This document shows, in pieces, positions 35,998 to 48,761 of a stretch of DNA of 64,000 nucleotides. The stretch is from Elmis aenea. Lineage: Eukaryota; Arthropoda; Insecta; Coleoptera; Elmidae. The notes under the pieces are model-generated. The model saw nothing but the letters and a program-made list of their open reading frames with translations. It was not told the origin of the DNA and did no database searches. The stretch is taken from the NCBI GenBank assembly GCA_947652605.1, contig OX393578.1, positions 124,001-188,000 on the forward strand, given 5' to 3'. The number at the start of each line of letters is the position of its first letter. The stretch's first letter is position 1. The position numbers were made by a program, and so were the translations under genes.

Positions 35998-36193
35998 TGT
36001 TTCGACGATATAATGGACTGTATATATTTGAATTTTATTGGTCTTGTTACATGTTCAACTTACAACAGCGACCAGCGAGTGCTTGTACTCGACTCACTCT
36101 ACATCACATCACATTACATGCTACACCTAGCGACCCCCTGGTGTCTAATTTCTAAACTATTTACACTCCCTCTAGTGGTCAAGTTCCTAACTA
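35998..36193 (-). repeat. 5' LTR (element sense), 196 bp
   Basis: I read it as identical to the 3' LTR. As the upstream LTR it would carry the element's promoter. No strong TATA box is obvious; GTAAATAG lies about 30 bp in from its 5' end. Confidence 0.93.
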
Positions 36194-36198
36194 GGCTA
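36194..36198. repeat. Target-site duplication GGCTA (right)
   Basis: Matches 31385-31389. It is followed by TATATAGTCTTTGCAC, the continuation of the interrupted satellite monomer. Confidence 0.9.
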
Positions 36199-36729
36199 TA
36201 TATAGTCTTTGCACTTTTTTCGACAAAAAAATCGATTTTCTTAAAACTACAGCAAATGGCTTTAAACTTCTTATACACATTAGTTATGAGTGAATTAAGG
36301 ATTATTAGCCCCTAAATACGATTTTTAATTTTTCGCGAAAAATGGGAAAAGTACAAAGGCTATAGTCTTTGCACTTTTTTCGACAAAAAAATCGATTTTC
36401 TTAAAACTACAGCAAATGGCTTCAAACTTCTTATACACGTTAGTTATGAGCGAATTAAGGATTATTAGCCCTTAAATACGATTTTTAATTTTTCGTAAAA
36501 AATGGGAAAAGTACAAAGGCTATAGTCTTTGCACTTTTTTCGACAAAAAAATCGATTTTCTTAAAACTATAGCAAATGGCTTCAAACTTCTTAAACACGT
36601 TAGTTACGAGCAAGTTAAGGATTATTAGCCCCTAAATACGATTTTTAATTTTTCGCGAAAAATGGGAAAAGTACAAAGGCTATAGTCTTTGCACTTTTTT
36701 CGACAAAAAAATCGATTTTCTTAAAACTA
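36194..36729. repeat. Module B3, right part
   Basis: The remaining three or so monomers of the satellite, including the TGGCTTTAAACTTC and TTCGTAAAAAATGGG variants, ending AAAACTA before module C. Confidence 0.94.
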
Positions 36730-36872
36730 CCCTCGGACCCTCTGACCCTCTGACCCTCGGACCCTCGGACCCTCGGACCCTCGGACCCTCGGACCCTCGG
36801 ACCCTCGGACCCTCGGACCCTCGGACCCTCGGACCCTCGGACCCTCGGACCCTCGGACCCTCGGACCCTCGG
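36730..36872. repeat. Module C3: homogeneous 8-bp CCCTCGGA array
   Basis: About 18 copies. Apart from two early CTCTGACC variants every unit is CCCTCGGA, unlike C1, C2 and C5 where CTCTCGGA is common. On the minus strand this gives an unbroken series of GGG runs with 5-base loops. Confidence 0.93.
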
Positions 36873-37441
36873 TACAGGCACATTCTGCATTTTTAACGTT
36901 ATTGCAACGGAGATTCTTGTGTCTGCACTCGACCGTCATTGCAACGGAGAATGTGTTAGTATTTTTGCCCTACCGGCGAATCGTCGTGATCGGCCCGAGG
37001 GATACGCGATCGTTGGATCCGACTGCGAACCGCAAAAACATTTATTCGGATGAAGCCCGAGCGACTTCCGTACTTTTACCGTCATTGCAACAAAGATTCA
37101 TGTGCTTGCACTCGACCGTCATTGCAACGGAGAATGTGTCTAATTTTGCCCGTCATAGCAACGGAGAATGTGGCTGTAGATTTGACCGTCAATGCAACGG
37201 AGAATGGGCCTGCACGTTTACCGGTATTGCAACGGAGATTCTTGTGTCTGCATTCGACCGCCATAGCAACGGAGAATGTGCCTGTACCTTTGACCGTCAT
37301 TGCAACGGAGAATTGGTCTGCATTTTTAACGTTATTGCAACGGAGATTCTTGTGTCTGCACTCGACCGTCATTGCAACGGAGAATGTGTTAGTATTTTTG
37401 CCCGTCATTGCGACCGAGAATGTGCTTGTACCTTTGACCGT
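36873..37441. repeat. Module D3a: 36-bp repeats
   Basis: Shorter than D1a, with only one ~115-bp insert and a 3-bp deletion in it (TTCGGATGAAGCC instead of TTCGGATGATGAAGCC). D4a shares this deletion. Confidence 0.9.
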
Positions 37442-37800
37442 CCTGTGGTATATGAAAGTAGTGGTTGTCAAGCCCGAAGGCTGAAATTTATGCCCGAAGG
37501 CTGTTAACCCGGAGGTACTTAAGGTATCGGGGTCTCGCCTCGCGACAAGACGAATCCCCGAGCTAAGGGCTGTGTCTCATCAGATGCAGCGTGGAAACTG
37601 CACTACCGAGTTCCACACCCTGCCAGAACGTAAGTCAGTAGTATTGGCGTCACTAATTATATGACGAAGCAATTGGCTACCTTATGCTGGAGCAAGCTCC
37701 TGTGGTATATGAAAGTAGTGGTTGTCAAGCCCGGAGGCTGAAATTGAAGCCCGAAGGCTGATTAACCCTAAGGTTGTTTTTAGAGCAACGCACAGTGCCT
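37442..37800 (-). repeat. Module D3b (first): shortened hairpin-rich block
   Basis: It begins CCTGTGGTATATGAAAG, then passes directly to GCCCGAAGGCTGAAATTTATG, so the middle hairpins (TACCCGCAGGTA, CGTCACTAAAGCGACG) are missing. This deletion and the shortened GGAGGTACTTAAGG are shared with D4b. Confidence 0.85.
37545..37684 (-). pseudogene. 28S rRNA-derived chimeric fragment, copy 4
   Basis: First subtype. One private substitution gives TCTCATCAGATGC where other copies have TCTCAACAGATGC. R2-core part 37647-37684. Confidence 0.8.
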
Positions 37801-38150
37801 AATATTCGGATGATGTAGCCCGCATTTTGGGGGCCGTCAAGTCGAAACTTGGCGGACACCCGCGGGCACGTTGTGGTGTTAACAAAAATTGTCGAATGCT
37901 TTCGGATACGTCAAGAAGAGACTGGACTCCGCCGAACGATCGGGAATTTTCGTCGCCTCGCAATATTCGAAACACGCACTTATTCCGCTGTGACGCGGGA
38001 AAAATCCGTAATCGAAACGGAGACGGTCGCTCCAGGTACCGCGGTACTATAGACAACTTTACGGCCTAACATGCGCTCAGTCGTCCGCGGACGACGAACG
38101 AATTTTTCGCCGGGTCGCCGCGGTGAGGTGTTCATGTGTCTGCATCTACC
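37801..38150. repeat. Module D3c (first): ~345-bp CpG-rich block
   Basis: Carries AATTGTCGAATGC and ACGTCAAGAAGAGAC variants. The adenine variants are shared with the first D4c block. Palindromes are retained. Confidence 0.8.
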
Positions 38151-38447
38151 GCCGAACCGTCGTGATCGGCCCGAGGGATACGCGATCGTTAGATCCGACT
38201 GCGACGGAGATTCATGTGCTTGCACTCGACCGTCATTGCAACGGAGAATGTGTCTACTTTTGCCCGTCATAGCAACGGAGAATGTGGCTGTACCTTTAAC
38301 CGTCAATGCAACGGAGAATGGGCCTGCACGTTTACCAGTATTGCAACGGAGATTCTTGTGTCTGCATTCGACCGTCATTGCAACGGAGAATGTGTTTGTA
38401 CTTTTGCCCGTCATTGCGACCGAGAATGTGCTTGTACCTTTGACCGT
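38151..38447. repeat. Module D3a (second): 36-bp repeats with a ~65-bp deletion
   Basis: The 322-family leader reaches GATCCGACTGCGA and jumps to CGGAGATTCATGTG near 38204. This removes the stretch through ATTTATTCGGATGATGAAGCCC that the D4 homologue keeps. Five to six 36-bp units follow. Confidence 0.87.
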
Positions 38448-38705
38448 CCTGTGGTATATGAAAGTAGTGGTTGTCAAACCCGGAGGCTGATTAACCCTAA
38501 GGTTGTTTTTAGAGCAGTGCACAGTGCCTAATACTCAGACAATAATTTACCCGCAGGTATTATATATTGGCGTCACTAAAGCGACGGAGTGTATAGGAGC
38601 TGAACTCCTGTGGTATGTAAAGGTATATCAAGCCCGAAGGCTGAAATTTATGCCCGAAGGCTGTTAACCCGGAGGTTACTTAAGGTATCGGGGTCTCGCC
38701 TCGCG

Positions 38706-38845
38706 ACAAGACGAATCCCCGAGCTAAGGGCTGTGTCTCAACAGATGCAGCGTGGAAACTGCACTACCGAGTTCCACACCCTGCCAGAACGTAAGTCAGT
38801 AGTATTGGCGTCACTAATTATATGACGAAGCAATTGGCTACCTTA
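38706..38845 (-). pseudogene. 28S rRNA-derived chimeric fragment, copy 5
   Basis: First subtype, matching copy 1 over the conserved words. R2-core part 38808-38845. Confidence 0.8.
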
Positions 38846-39117
38846 TGCTGGAGCAAGCTCCTGTGGTATATGAAAGTAGTGGTTGTCAAACCCGGAGGCT
38901 GAAATTGAAGCCCGAAGGCTGATTAACCCTAAGGTTGTTTTTAGAGCAACGCACAGTGCCTAATACTCAGACAATAAATTACCCGCAGGTATTATATATT
39001 GGCGTCGCTAAAGCGACGGAGTGTATAGGAGCTGAACTCCTGTGGTATGTAAAGGTATATCAAGCCCGAAGGCTGTTAACCCGGAGGTTACTTAAGGTAT
39101 CGGGGTCTCGCCTCGCG

Positions 39118-39255
39118 ACAAGACGAATCCCCGAGCTAAGGGCTGTCTCAACAGATGCAGCGTGGAAACTGCACTACCGAGTTCCACACCCTGCCAGAAC
39201 GTAAGTCAGTAGTATTGGCGTCACTAATTATATGACGAAGCAATTGGCTACCTTA
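39118..39255 (-). pseudogene. 28S rRNA-derived chimeric fragment, copy 6
   Basis: Second, TG-deleted subtype. R2-core part 39218-39255, followed by the TA insertion at its outer edge. Confidence 0.8.
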
Positions 39256-39375
39256 TATGCTGGAGCAAGCTCCTGTGGTATATGAAAGTAGTGGTTGTCA
39301 AGCCCGGAGGCTGAAACTGAAGCCCGAAGGCTGATTAACCCTAAGGTTGTTTTTAGAGCAACGCACAGTGCCTAA

Positions 39376-39722
39376 TATTCGGATGATGTAGCCCGCATTT
39401 TGGGGGCCGTCAAGTCGAAACTTGGCGGACACCCGCGGGCACGTTGTGGTGTTAACAAAAATTGTCGTATGCTTTCGGATACGCCAAGGAGAGACTGGAC
39501 TCCGCCGAACGATCGGGAATTTTCGTCGCCTCGCAATATTCGAAACACGCACTTATTCCGCTGTGACGCGGGAAAAATCCGTAATCGAAACGGAGACGGT
39601 CGCTCCAGGTACCGCGGTACTATAGACAACTTTACGGCCTAACATGCGCTCAGTCGTCCGCGGACGACGAACGAATTTTTCGCCGGGTCGCCGCGGTGAG
39701 GTGTTCATGTGTCTGCATCTAC
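39376..39722. repeat. Module D3c (second): ~345-bp CpG-rich block
   Basis: Matches D2c more closely than the first D3c block (GTCGTATGC, GCCAAGGAGAG). Palindromes are retained. Confidence 0.8.
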
Positions 39723-42256
39723 CGCCGAACCGTCGTGATCGGCCCGAGGGATACGCGATCGTTGGATCCGACTGCGAACCGCAAAAACATTTTTTCGGAT
39801 GATGAAGCCCGAGCGACTTCCGTACTTTTACCGTCATTGCAACGGAGATTCATGTGCTTGCACTCGACCGTCATTGCAACGGAGAATGTGTTAGTGGTAT
39901 TCATGTGTCCGCACCTACCGGCAATCCGTCGTGATCGGCCCGAGGGATACGCGATCGTTGGATCCGACTGCAAACCGCAAAAACATTTATTCGGATGATG
40001 ACGCCCGAGCGACCTCGGTATTTTAAAGGAACTTTTTCGGACGGCCGTGGATGATTACCAAAGAGTTCTCAAATTTTGCTTCTTAGACGTAGTCGGATGC
40101 GCTATTCTTTTAGCTACATGTCGAACACCGGATAAAAATTTTCTCACCGCAATTAACGGAGTTATGAATATTTTTGTAGACCGAGATGTTTTTATCGCCG
40201 GGTCGCCGAGACGTTGTGGTATTCATGTGTCCGCACCTACCGGCGATTCGTCGTGATCGGCCCGAGGGATACGCGATCGTTGGATCCGACTGCGAACCGC
40301 AAAAACATTTATTCGGATGATGAAGCCCGAGCGACTTCCGTACTTTTACCGTCATTGCAACGGAGATTCATGTGCTTGCACTCGACCGTCATTGCAACGG
40401 AGAATGTGTTAGTGGTATTCATGTGTCCGCACCTACCGGCAATCCGCCGTGATCGGCCCGAGGGATACGCGATCGTTGGATCCGACTGCAAACCGCAAAA
40501 ACATTTATTCGGATGATGACGCCCGAGCGACCTCGGTATTTTAAAGGAACTTTTTCGGACGGCCGTGGATGATTACCAAAGAGTTCTCAAATTTTGCTTC
40601 TTAGACGTAGTCGGATGCGCTATTCTTTTAGCTACATGTCGAACACCGGATAAAAATTTTCTCACCGCAATTAACGGAGTTATGAATATTTTTGTAGACC
40701 GAGATGTTTTTATCGCCGGGTCGCCGAGACGTTGTGGTATTCATGTGTCCGCACCTACCGGCGATTCGTCGTGATCGGCCCGAGGGATACGCGATCGTTG
40801 GATCCGACTGCGAACCGCAAAAACATTTATTCGGATGATGAAGCCCGAGCGACTTCCGTACTTTTACCGTCATTGCAACGGAGATTCATGTGCTTGCACT
40901 CGACCGTCATTGCAACGGAGAATGTGTTAGTGGTATTCATGTGTCCGCACCTACCGGCAATCCGTCGTGATCGGCCCGAGGGATACGCGATCGTTGGATC
41001 CGACTGCAAACCGCAAAAACATTTATTCGGATGATGACGCCCGAGCGACCTCGGTATTTTAAAGGAACTTTTTCGGACGGCCGTGGATGATTACCAAAGA
41101 GTTCTCAAATTTTGCTTCTTAGACGTAGTCGGATGCGCTATTCTTTTAGCTACATGTCGAACACCGGATAAAAATTTTCTCACCGCAATTAACGGAGTTA
41201 TGAATATTTTTGTAGACCGAGATGTTTTTATCGCCGGGTCGCCGAGACGTTGTGGTATTCATGTGTCCGCACCTACCGGCGATTCGTCGTGATCGGCCCG
41301 AGGGATACGCGATCGTTGGATCCGACTGCGAACCGCAAAAACATTTATTCGGATGATGACGCCCGAGCGACCTCGGTATTTTAAAGGAACTTTTTCGGAC
41401 GGCCGTGGATGATTACCAAAGAGTTCTCAAATTTTGCTTCTTAGACGTAGTCGGATGAGCTATTCTTTTAGCTACATGTCGAACACCAGATAAAAATTTT
41501 CTCACCGCAATTAACGGAGTTATGAATATCTTTGTAGACCGAGATGTTTTTATCGCCGGGTCGCCGAGACGTTGTGGTATTCATGTGTCCGCACCTACCG
41601 GCGATTCGTCGTGATCGGCCCGAGGGATACGCGATCGTTGGATCCGACTGCGAACCGCAAAAACATTTATTCGGATGATGACGCCCGAGCGACCTCGGTA
41701 TTTTAAAGGAACTTTTTCGGACGGCCGTGGATGATTACCAAAAAGTTCTCAAATTTTGCTTCTTAGACGTAGTCGGATGCGCTATTCTTTTAGCTACATG
41801 TCGAACACCGGATAAAAATTTTCTCACCGCAATTAACGGAGTTATGAATATTTTTGTAGACCGAGATGTTTTTATCGCCGGGTCGCCGAGACGTTGTGGT
41901 ATTCATGTGTCCGCACCTACCGGCGATTCGTCGTGATCGGCCCGAGGGATACGCGATCGTTGGATCCGACTGCGAACCGCAAAAACATTTATTCGGATGA
42001 TGAAGCCCGAGCGACTTCCGTACTTTTACCGTCATTGCAACGGAGATTCATGTGCTTGCACTCGACCGTCATTGCAACGGAGAATGTGTTAGTGGTATTC
42101 ATGTGTCCGCACCTACCGGCAATTCGTCGTGATCGGCCCAAGGGATACGCGATCGTTGGATCCGACTGCAAACCGCAAAAACATTTATTCGGATGATGAC
42201 GCCCGAGCGACCTCGGTATTTTAAAGGAACTTTTTCGGACGGCCGTGGTTGATTAC
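39723..42256. repeat. Module D3d: 322/518-bp nested tandem array
   Basis: Unit starts at 40047, 40565, 41083, 41405, 41727 and 42245, spacings 518, 518, 322, 322, 518. The 41405 unit has TGC changed to TGA in the 69-codon frame plus AATATCTTTG. The 2-bp-inserted first unit of D1d and D2d is absent. Confidence 0.92.
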
Positions 42257-45200
42257 CTTCATCTCCTTCATCTCCTCCTTCATCTCCTCCATCATCTCCT
42301 CCTTCATCTCCTCCTTCATCTCCTCCTTCATCTGCTCCTTCATCTGCTCCTTCATCTGCTCCTTCATCTGCTCCTTCATCTGCTCCTTCATATCCTCCTT
42401 CATCTACTTCATCTCCTCCTTCATCTCCTCCTTCATCTCCTCCTTCATCTCCTCCTTCATCTCCTCCTTCATCTCCTCCTTCATCTCCTTCTTCATCTCC
42501 TCCTTCATCTCCTCCTTCATCTCCTGCTTCATCTCCTCCTTCATCTCCTCCTTCATCTCCTCCTTCGTCTCCTCTTTCATCTCCTCCTTCATCTCCTCCT
42601 TCATCTCCTCCTTCACCTCCTCCTTCATCTCCTACTTCATCTCCTCCTTCATCTCCTCCTTCATCTCCTCCTTCATCTCCTACTTCATTTCCTCCTTCAT
42701 CTCCTCCTTCATCTCCTCCTTCATCTCCTCCTTCATCTCCTCCTTCATCTCCTCCTTCATCTCCTCCTTCATCTCCTCCTTCATCTCCTCCTTCATCTCC
42801 ATCTCCTCCTTCATCTCCTCCTTCATCTCTTTTTTCATCTCCTCCTTTATCTACTCCTTCATCTCCTCCTTCATCTCCTCCTTCATCTCCTCCTTCATCT
42901 CCTCCTTCATCTCCTCCTTCATCTCCTTCTTCATCTCCTCCTTCATCTCCTCCTTCATCTCCTGCTTCATCTCCTCCTTCATCTCCTCCTTCATCTCCTC
43001 CTTCACCTCCTCCTTCATCTCCTACTTCATCTCCTCCTTCATCTCCTCCTTCATCTCCTACTTCATCTCCTCCTTCATCTCCTCCTTCATCTCCTCCTTC
43101 ATCTCCTCCTTCATCTCCTCCTTGATCTCCTCCTTGATCTCCTCCTTCATCTCCTCCTTCATCTCCTCCTTCATCTCCTCCTTCATCTCCTCCTTCATCT
43201 CCTCCTTCATCTCCTCCTTCATCTCCTCCTTCATCTCCTCCTTCATCTCCTCCTTCATCTCCTTCTTCATCTCCTCCTTCTTCTCCTCCTTCATCTCCTC
43301 CTTCATCTCCTCCTTCATCTCCTCCTTCATCTCCTCCTTCATCTCCTCCTTAATCTCCTCCTTCATCTCCTCCTTTATCTCCTCGTTCATCTCCTCCTTC
43401 ATCTCCTCCTTCATCTCTTCCTTCATCTCCTCCTTCATCTCCTCCTTCATCTCCTGCTTCTTCTCCTGCTTTATCTCCTGCTTCATCTCCTGCTTTATCT
43501 CCTGCTTCATCTCCTCCTTCATCTCCTCCTTCATCTCCTACTTCATTTCCTCCTTCATCTCCTCCTTCATCTCCTCCTTCATCTCCTCCTTCATCTCCTC
43601 CTTCATCTCCTCCTTCATCTACTCCTTCATCTCCTCCTTCATCTCCTCCTTCATCTCCTCCTTCATCTCCTCCTTCATCTCCTCCTTCATCTCCTTCTTC
43701 ATCTCCTCCTTCATCTCCTCCTTCATCTCCTGCTTCATCTCCTCCTTCATCTCCTCCTTCATCTCCTCCTTCACCTCCTCCTTCATCTCCTACTTCATCT
43801 CCTCCTTCATCTCCTCCTTCATCTCCTACTTCATCTCCTCCTTCATCTCCTCCTTCATCTCCTCCTTCATCTCCTCCTTCATCTCCTCCTTCATCTCCTC
43901 CTTGATCTCCTCCTTCATCTCCTCCTTCATCTCCTCCTTCATCTCCTCCTTCATCTCCTCCTTCATCTCCTTCTTCATCTCCTCCTTCATCTCCTCCTTC
44001 ATCTCCTCCTTCATCTCCTCCTTCATCTCCTTCTTCATCTCCTCCTTCTTCTCCTCCTTCATCTCCTCCTTCATCTCCTCCTTCATCTCCTCCTTCATCT
44101 CCTCCTTCATCTCCTCCTTCATCTCCTCCTTAATCTCCTCCTTCATCTCCTCCTTTATCTCCTCGTTCATCTCCTCCTTCATCTCCTCCTTCATCTCTTC
44201 CTTCATCTCCTCCTTCATCTCCTCCTTCATCTCCTGCTTCTTCTCCTGCTTTATCTCCTGCTTCATCTCCTGCTTTATCTCCTGCTTCATCTCCTCCTTC
44301 ATCTCCTCCTTCATCTCCTCCTTCATCTCCTCCTTCATCTCCTCCTTCATCTCCTCCTTTATCTCTTCCTTCATCTCCTCTTTCATCTCCTCCTTCATCT
44401 CCTCCTTCATCTCCTCCTTCATCTCCTCCTTTATCTCTTCCTTCATCTCCTCCTTCATCTCCTCCTTCATCTCCTCCTTCATCTCCTCCTCCATCTCCTC
44501 CTTCATCTCCTCCTTCATCTCCTTCATCTCCTCCTTCTTCTCCTCCTTCATCTCCTCCTTTATCTCCTCCTTCATCTCCTCCATCTCCTTTATCTCCTCC
44601 TTGATCTCCTCCTTCATCTCTTTCTTCATCTCTTCCTTCATCTCCTCCTTGATCATCTCCTTCATCACCTCCTTGATCATCTCCTTCATCTCCTCCTTCA
44701 TCTCCTCCTTCATCTCCTCCTTCATCTCCTTCTTCATCTTCTCCTTCATCTCCTCCTTTATCTCTTCGTTCATCTCCTCCTTCATCTCCTGCTTCTTCTC
44801 CTGCTTTATCTCCTGCTTCATCTCCTGCTTTTTCTCCTGCTTCATCTCCTCCTTCATCTCCTCCTTCATCTCCTCCTTCATCTCCTCCTTCATCTCCTCC
44901 TTCATCTCCTCCTTCATCTCCTCCTTCATTTCCTCCTTCATCTCCTCCTTCATCTCCTCCTTCATCTCCTCCTTCATCTCCTCCTTCATCTCCTCCTTCA
45001 TCTCCTCCTTTATCTCTTCGTTCATCTCCTCCTTCATCTCCTGCTTCTTCTCCTGCTTTATCTCCTGCTTCATCTCCTGCTTTATCTTCTGCTTCATCTC
45101 CTCCTTCATCTCCTCCTTCATCTCCTCTTTCATCTCCTCCTTCATCTCCTCCATCTCCTCCTTCATCTCCTCCTTCATCTCCTTCTTCATCTCCTCCTTC

Positions 45201-45391
45201 ATCTCCTCCTTCATGTCCTCCTTCATCTCCTCCTTCATCTTCTCCTTCATCTCCTTCTTCATCTACTCCTTCATCTCCTCCTTCATCTCCTCCTTCATCT
45301 CCTCCTTCATCTCCTTCATCTCCTCCTTCGTCTTTTCCTTCTTCTTCTCCTTCATCTCCTCCTTCATCTCGACCTTCTTCTTCATCTCCTT
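42257..45391. repeat. Module A4: 12-bp minisatellite
   Basis: About 261 copies. The left-end CTGCTCCTTCAT run has five copies (about 42330-42390). The block after it closely follows A3 and A5. Long plus-strand frames (over 1,000 codons) and minus-strand MKEE frames are repeat artefacts. Confidence 0.94.
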
Positions 45392-48300
45392 CTACAGCAA
45401 ATGGCTTCAAACTTGGTATACACATTAGTTATGAGCGATTTAAACACGTTAGTTACGAGCAAGTTAAGGATTATTAGCCCCTAAATACGATTTTTAATTT
45501 TTCGCGAAAAAAGGGAAAAGTACAAAGGCTATAGTCTGCACTTTTTTCGACAAAAAAATCGATTTTCTTAAAACTACAGCAAATGGCTTCAAACTTCTTA
45601 TACACGTTAGTTATGAGCGAATTAAGGATTATTAGCCGCTAAATACGATTTTTAATTTTTCGCGAAAAATGGGAAAAGTACAAAGGCTATAGTCTTTGCA
45701 CTTTTTTCGACAAAAAAATCGATTTTCTTAAAACTACAGCAAATGGCTTCAAACTTCTTATACAAGTTAGTTATGAGCGAATTAAGGATTATTAGCCCCT
45801 AAATACGATTTTTAATTTTTCGCGAAAATTGGGAAAAGTACAAAGGCTATAGTCTTTGCACTTTTTTCGACAAAAAAATCGATTTTCTTAAAACTACAGC
45901 AAATGGCTTCAAACTTCTTATACACGTTAGTTACGAGCAAGTTAAGGATTATTAGCCCCTAAATACGATTTTTAATTTTTCGCGAAAAATGGGAAAAGTA
46001 CAAAGGCTATAAGTCTGCACTTTTTTCGACAAAAAAATCAATTTTTAAAAACTACAGCAAATGGCTTCAAACTTCTTATACACGTTAGTTATGAGCGAAT
46101 TAAGGATTATTAGCCCCTAAATACGATTTTTAATTTTTCGTGAAAAATGGGAAAAGTACAAAGGCTATATAGTCTTTGCACTTTTTTCGACAAAAAAATC
46201 GATTTTTTTAAAACTATAGCAAATGGCTTCAAACTTCTTAAACACGTTAGTTACGAGCAAGTTAAGAATTATTAGCCCCTAAATACGATTTTTAATTTTT
46301 CGCGAAAAATGGGAAAAGTACAAAGGCTTATAGTCTTTGCACTTTTTTCGACAAAAAAATCGATTTTCTTAAAACTACAGCAAATGGCTTCAAACTTCTT
46401 ATACACATTAGTTATGAGCGAATTAAGGATTATTAGCCCCTAAATACGATTTTTAATTTTTCGCGAAAAATGGGAAAAGTACAAAGGCTATATATAGTCT
46501 TTGCACTTTTTTCGACAAAAAAATCGATTTTCTTAAAACTACAGCAAATGGCTTCAAACTTCTTATACACGTTAGTTACGAGCGAATTAAGGATTATTAG
46601 CCCCTAAATACGATTTTTAATTTTTCGTAAAAAATGGGAAAAGTACAAAGGCTATATATAGTCTTTGCACTTTTTTCGACAAAAAAAATCGATTTTCTTA
46701 AAACTATAGCAAATGGCTTCAAACTTCTTAAACACGTTAGTTACGAGCAAGTTAAGGATTATTAGCCCCTAAATACGATTTTTAATTTTTCGCGAAAAAT
46801 GGGAAAAGTACAAAGGCTATAGTCTTTGCACTTTTTTCGACAAAAAAATCGATTTTCTTAAAACTACAGCAAATGGCTTCAAACTTCTTATACAAGTTAG
46901 TTATGAGCGAATTAAGGATTATTAGCCCCTAAATACGATTTTTAATTTTTCGCGAAAAATGGGAAAAGTACAAAGGCTATAGTCTTTGCACTTTTTTCGA
47001 CAAAAAAATCGATTTTCTTAAAACTACAGCAAATGGCTTCAAACTTCTTATACACGTTAGCTACGAGCAAGTTAAGGATTATTAGCCCCTAAATACGATT
47101 TTTAATTTTTCGCGAAAAATGGGAAAAGTACAAAGGCTATAGTCTGCACTTTTTTCGACAAAAAAATCAATTTTCTTAAAACTACAGCAAATGGTTTCAA
47201 ACTTCTTATACACATTAGTTATGAGTGAATTAAGGATTATTAGCCCCTAAATACGATTTTTAATTTTTCGCGAAAAATGGGAAAAGTACAAAGGCTATAT
47301 ATAGTCTTTGCACTTTTTTCGACAAAAAAATCGATTTTCTTAAAACTGCAGCAAATGGCTTCAAACTTCTTATACACGTTAGTTATGAGCGAATTAAGGA
47401 TTATTAGCCCTTAAATACGATTTTTAATTTTTCGTAAAAAATGGGAAAAGTACAAAGGCTATAGTCTTTGCACTTTTTTCGACAAAAAAATCGATTTTCT
47501 TAAAACTACAGCAAATGGCTTCAAACTTCTTATACACGTTAGTTATGAGCGAATTAAGGATTATTAGCCCCTAAATACGATTTTTAATTTTTCGTGAAAA
47601 ATGGGAAAAGTACAAAGGCTATAGTCTTTGCACTTTTTTCGACAAAAAAATCGATTTTTTTAAAACTATAGCAAATGGCTTCAAACTTCTTAAACACGTT
47701 AGTTACGAGCAAGTTAAGGATTATTAGCCCCTAAATACGATTTTTAATTTTTCGCGAAAAATGGGAAAAGTACAAAGGCTATAGTCTTTGCACTTTTTTC
47801 GACAAAAAAATCGATTTTCTTAAAACTACAGCAAATGGCTTCAAACTTCTTATACACATTAGTTATGAGTGAATTAAGGATTATTAGCCCCTAAATACGA
47901 TTTTTTATTTTTCGCGAAAAATGGGAAAAGTACAAAGGCTATAGTCTTTGCACTTTTTTCGACAAAAAAATCGATTTTCTTAAAATTACAGCAAATGGCT
48001 TCAAACTTCTTATACACGTTAGTTATGAGCGAATTAAGGATTATTAGCCCTTAAATACGATTTTTAATTTTTCGTAAAAAATGGGAAAAGTACAAAGGCT
48101 ATAGTCTTTGCACTTTTTTCGACAAAAAAATCGATTTTCTTAAAACTATAGCAAATGGCTTCAAACTTCTTAAACACGTTAGTTACGAGCAAGTTAAGGA
48201 TTATTAGCCCCTAAATACGATTTTTAATTTTTCGCGAAAAATGGGAAAAGTACAAAGGCTATAAGTCTGCACTTTTTTCGACAAAAAAATCAATTTTTAA

Positions 48301-48626
48301 AAACTACAGCAAATGGCTTCAAACTTCTTATACACGTTAGTTATGAGCGAATTAAGGATTATTAGCCCCTAAATACGATTTTTAATTTTTCGTGAAAAAT
48401 GGGAAAAGTACAAAGGCTATAGTCTTTGCACTTTTTTCGACAAAAAAATCGATTTTTTTAAAACTATAGCAAATGGCTTCAAACTTCTTAAACACGTTAG
48501 TTACGAGCAAGTTAAGAATTATTAGCCCCTAAATACGATTTTTAATTTTTCGCGAAAAATGGGAAAAGTACAAAGGCTATAGTCTTTGCACTTTTTTCGA
48601 CAAAAAAATCGATTTTCTTAAAACTA
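45392..48626. repeat. Module B4: ~160-bp satellite, about 20 monomers
   Basis: Begins with the same ATGAGCGATTTAAACACG fusion monomer as B3 and is the best intact counterpart of the transposon-interrupted array. The ATCAATTTTTAAAAACTAC monomer occurs twice (about 46030 and 48290), indicating local duplication. Confidence 0.95.
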
Positions 48627-48761
48627 CCCTCGGACCCTCTGACCCTCGGACCCTCGGACCCTCGGACCCTCGGACCCTCGGACCCTCGGACCCTCGGACC
48701 CTCGGACCCTCGGACCCTCGGACCCTCGGACCCTCGGACCCTCGGACCCTCGGACCCTCGG
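48627..48761. repeat. Module C4: homogeneous 8-bp CCCTCGGA array
   Basis: About 17 copies, nearly all CCCTCGGA, with one CTCTGACC near the left end. Same homogeneous type as C3. Confidence 0.93.

Larger units (their letters stand above)
31390..36193 (-). mobile_element. BEL/Pao LTR retrotransposon, internally deleted, 4,804 bp
   Basis: Two identical 196-bp LTRs (31390-31585, 35998-36193) bracket a minus-strand gag-pol frame. A primer-binding site lies 3 bp inside the 5' LTR and a G-rich polypurine tract abuts the 3' LTR. Flanking 5-bp duplications (GGCTA) show a completed insertion. The single reading frame with DUF1759-type gag, DSG protease, YVDD reverse transcriptase and an integrase core closed by a DUF5641-type C-terminus is diagnostic of BEL/Pao. 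RNase H and the integrase zinc-binding part are missing, so the element is unlikely to be autonomous. No env-like frame is seen. Identical LTRs imply recent insertion. Confidence 0.95.
38448..39375 (-). repeat. Module D3b (second): hairpin-rich block, two copies plus partial
   Basis: Full hairpin series as in D1b. First copy 38448 onward, TG-deleted second copy from about 38861, then a partial copy from about 39275. It carries TTATATGCTGG (2-bp TA insertion) at about 39252, shared with D4. Confidence 0.85.
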
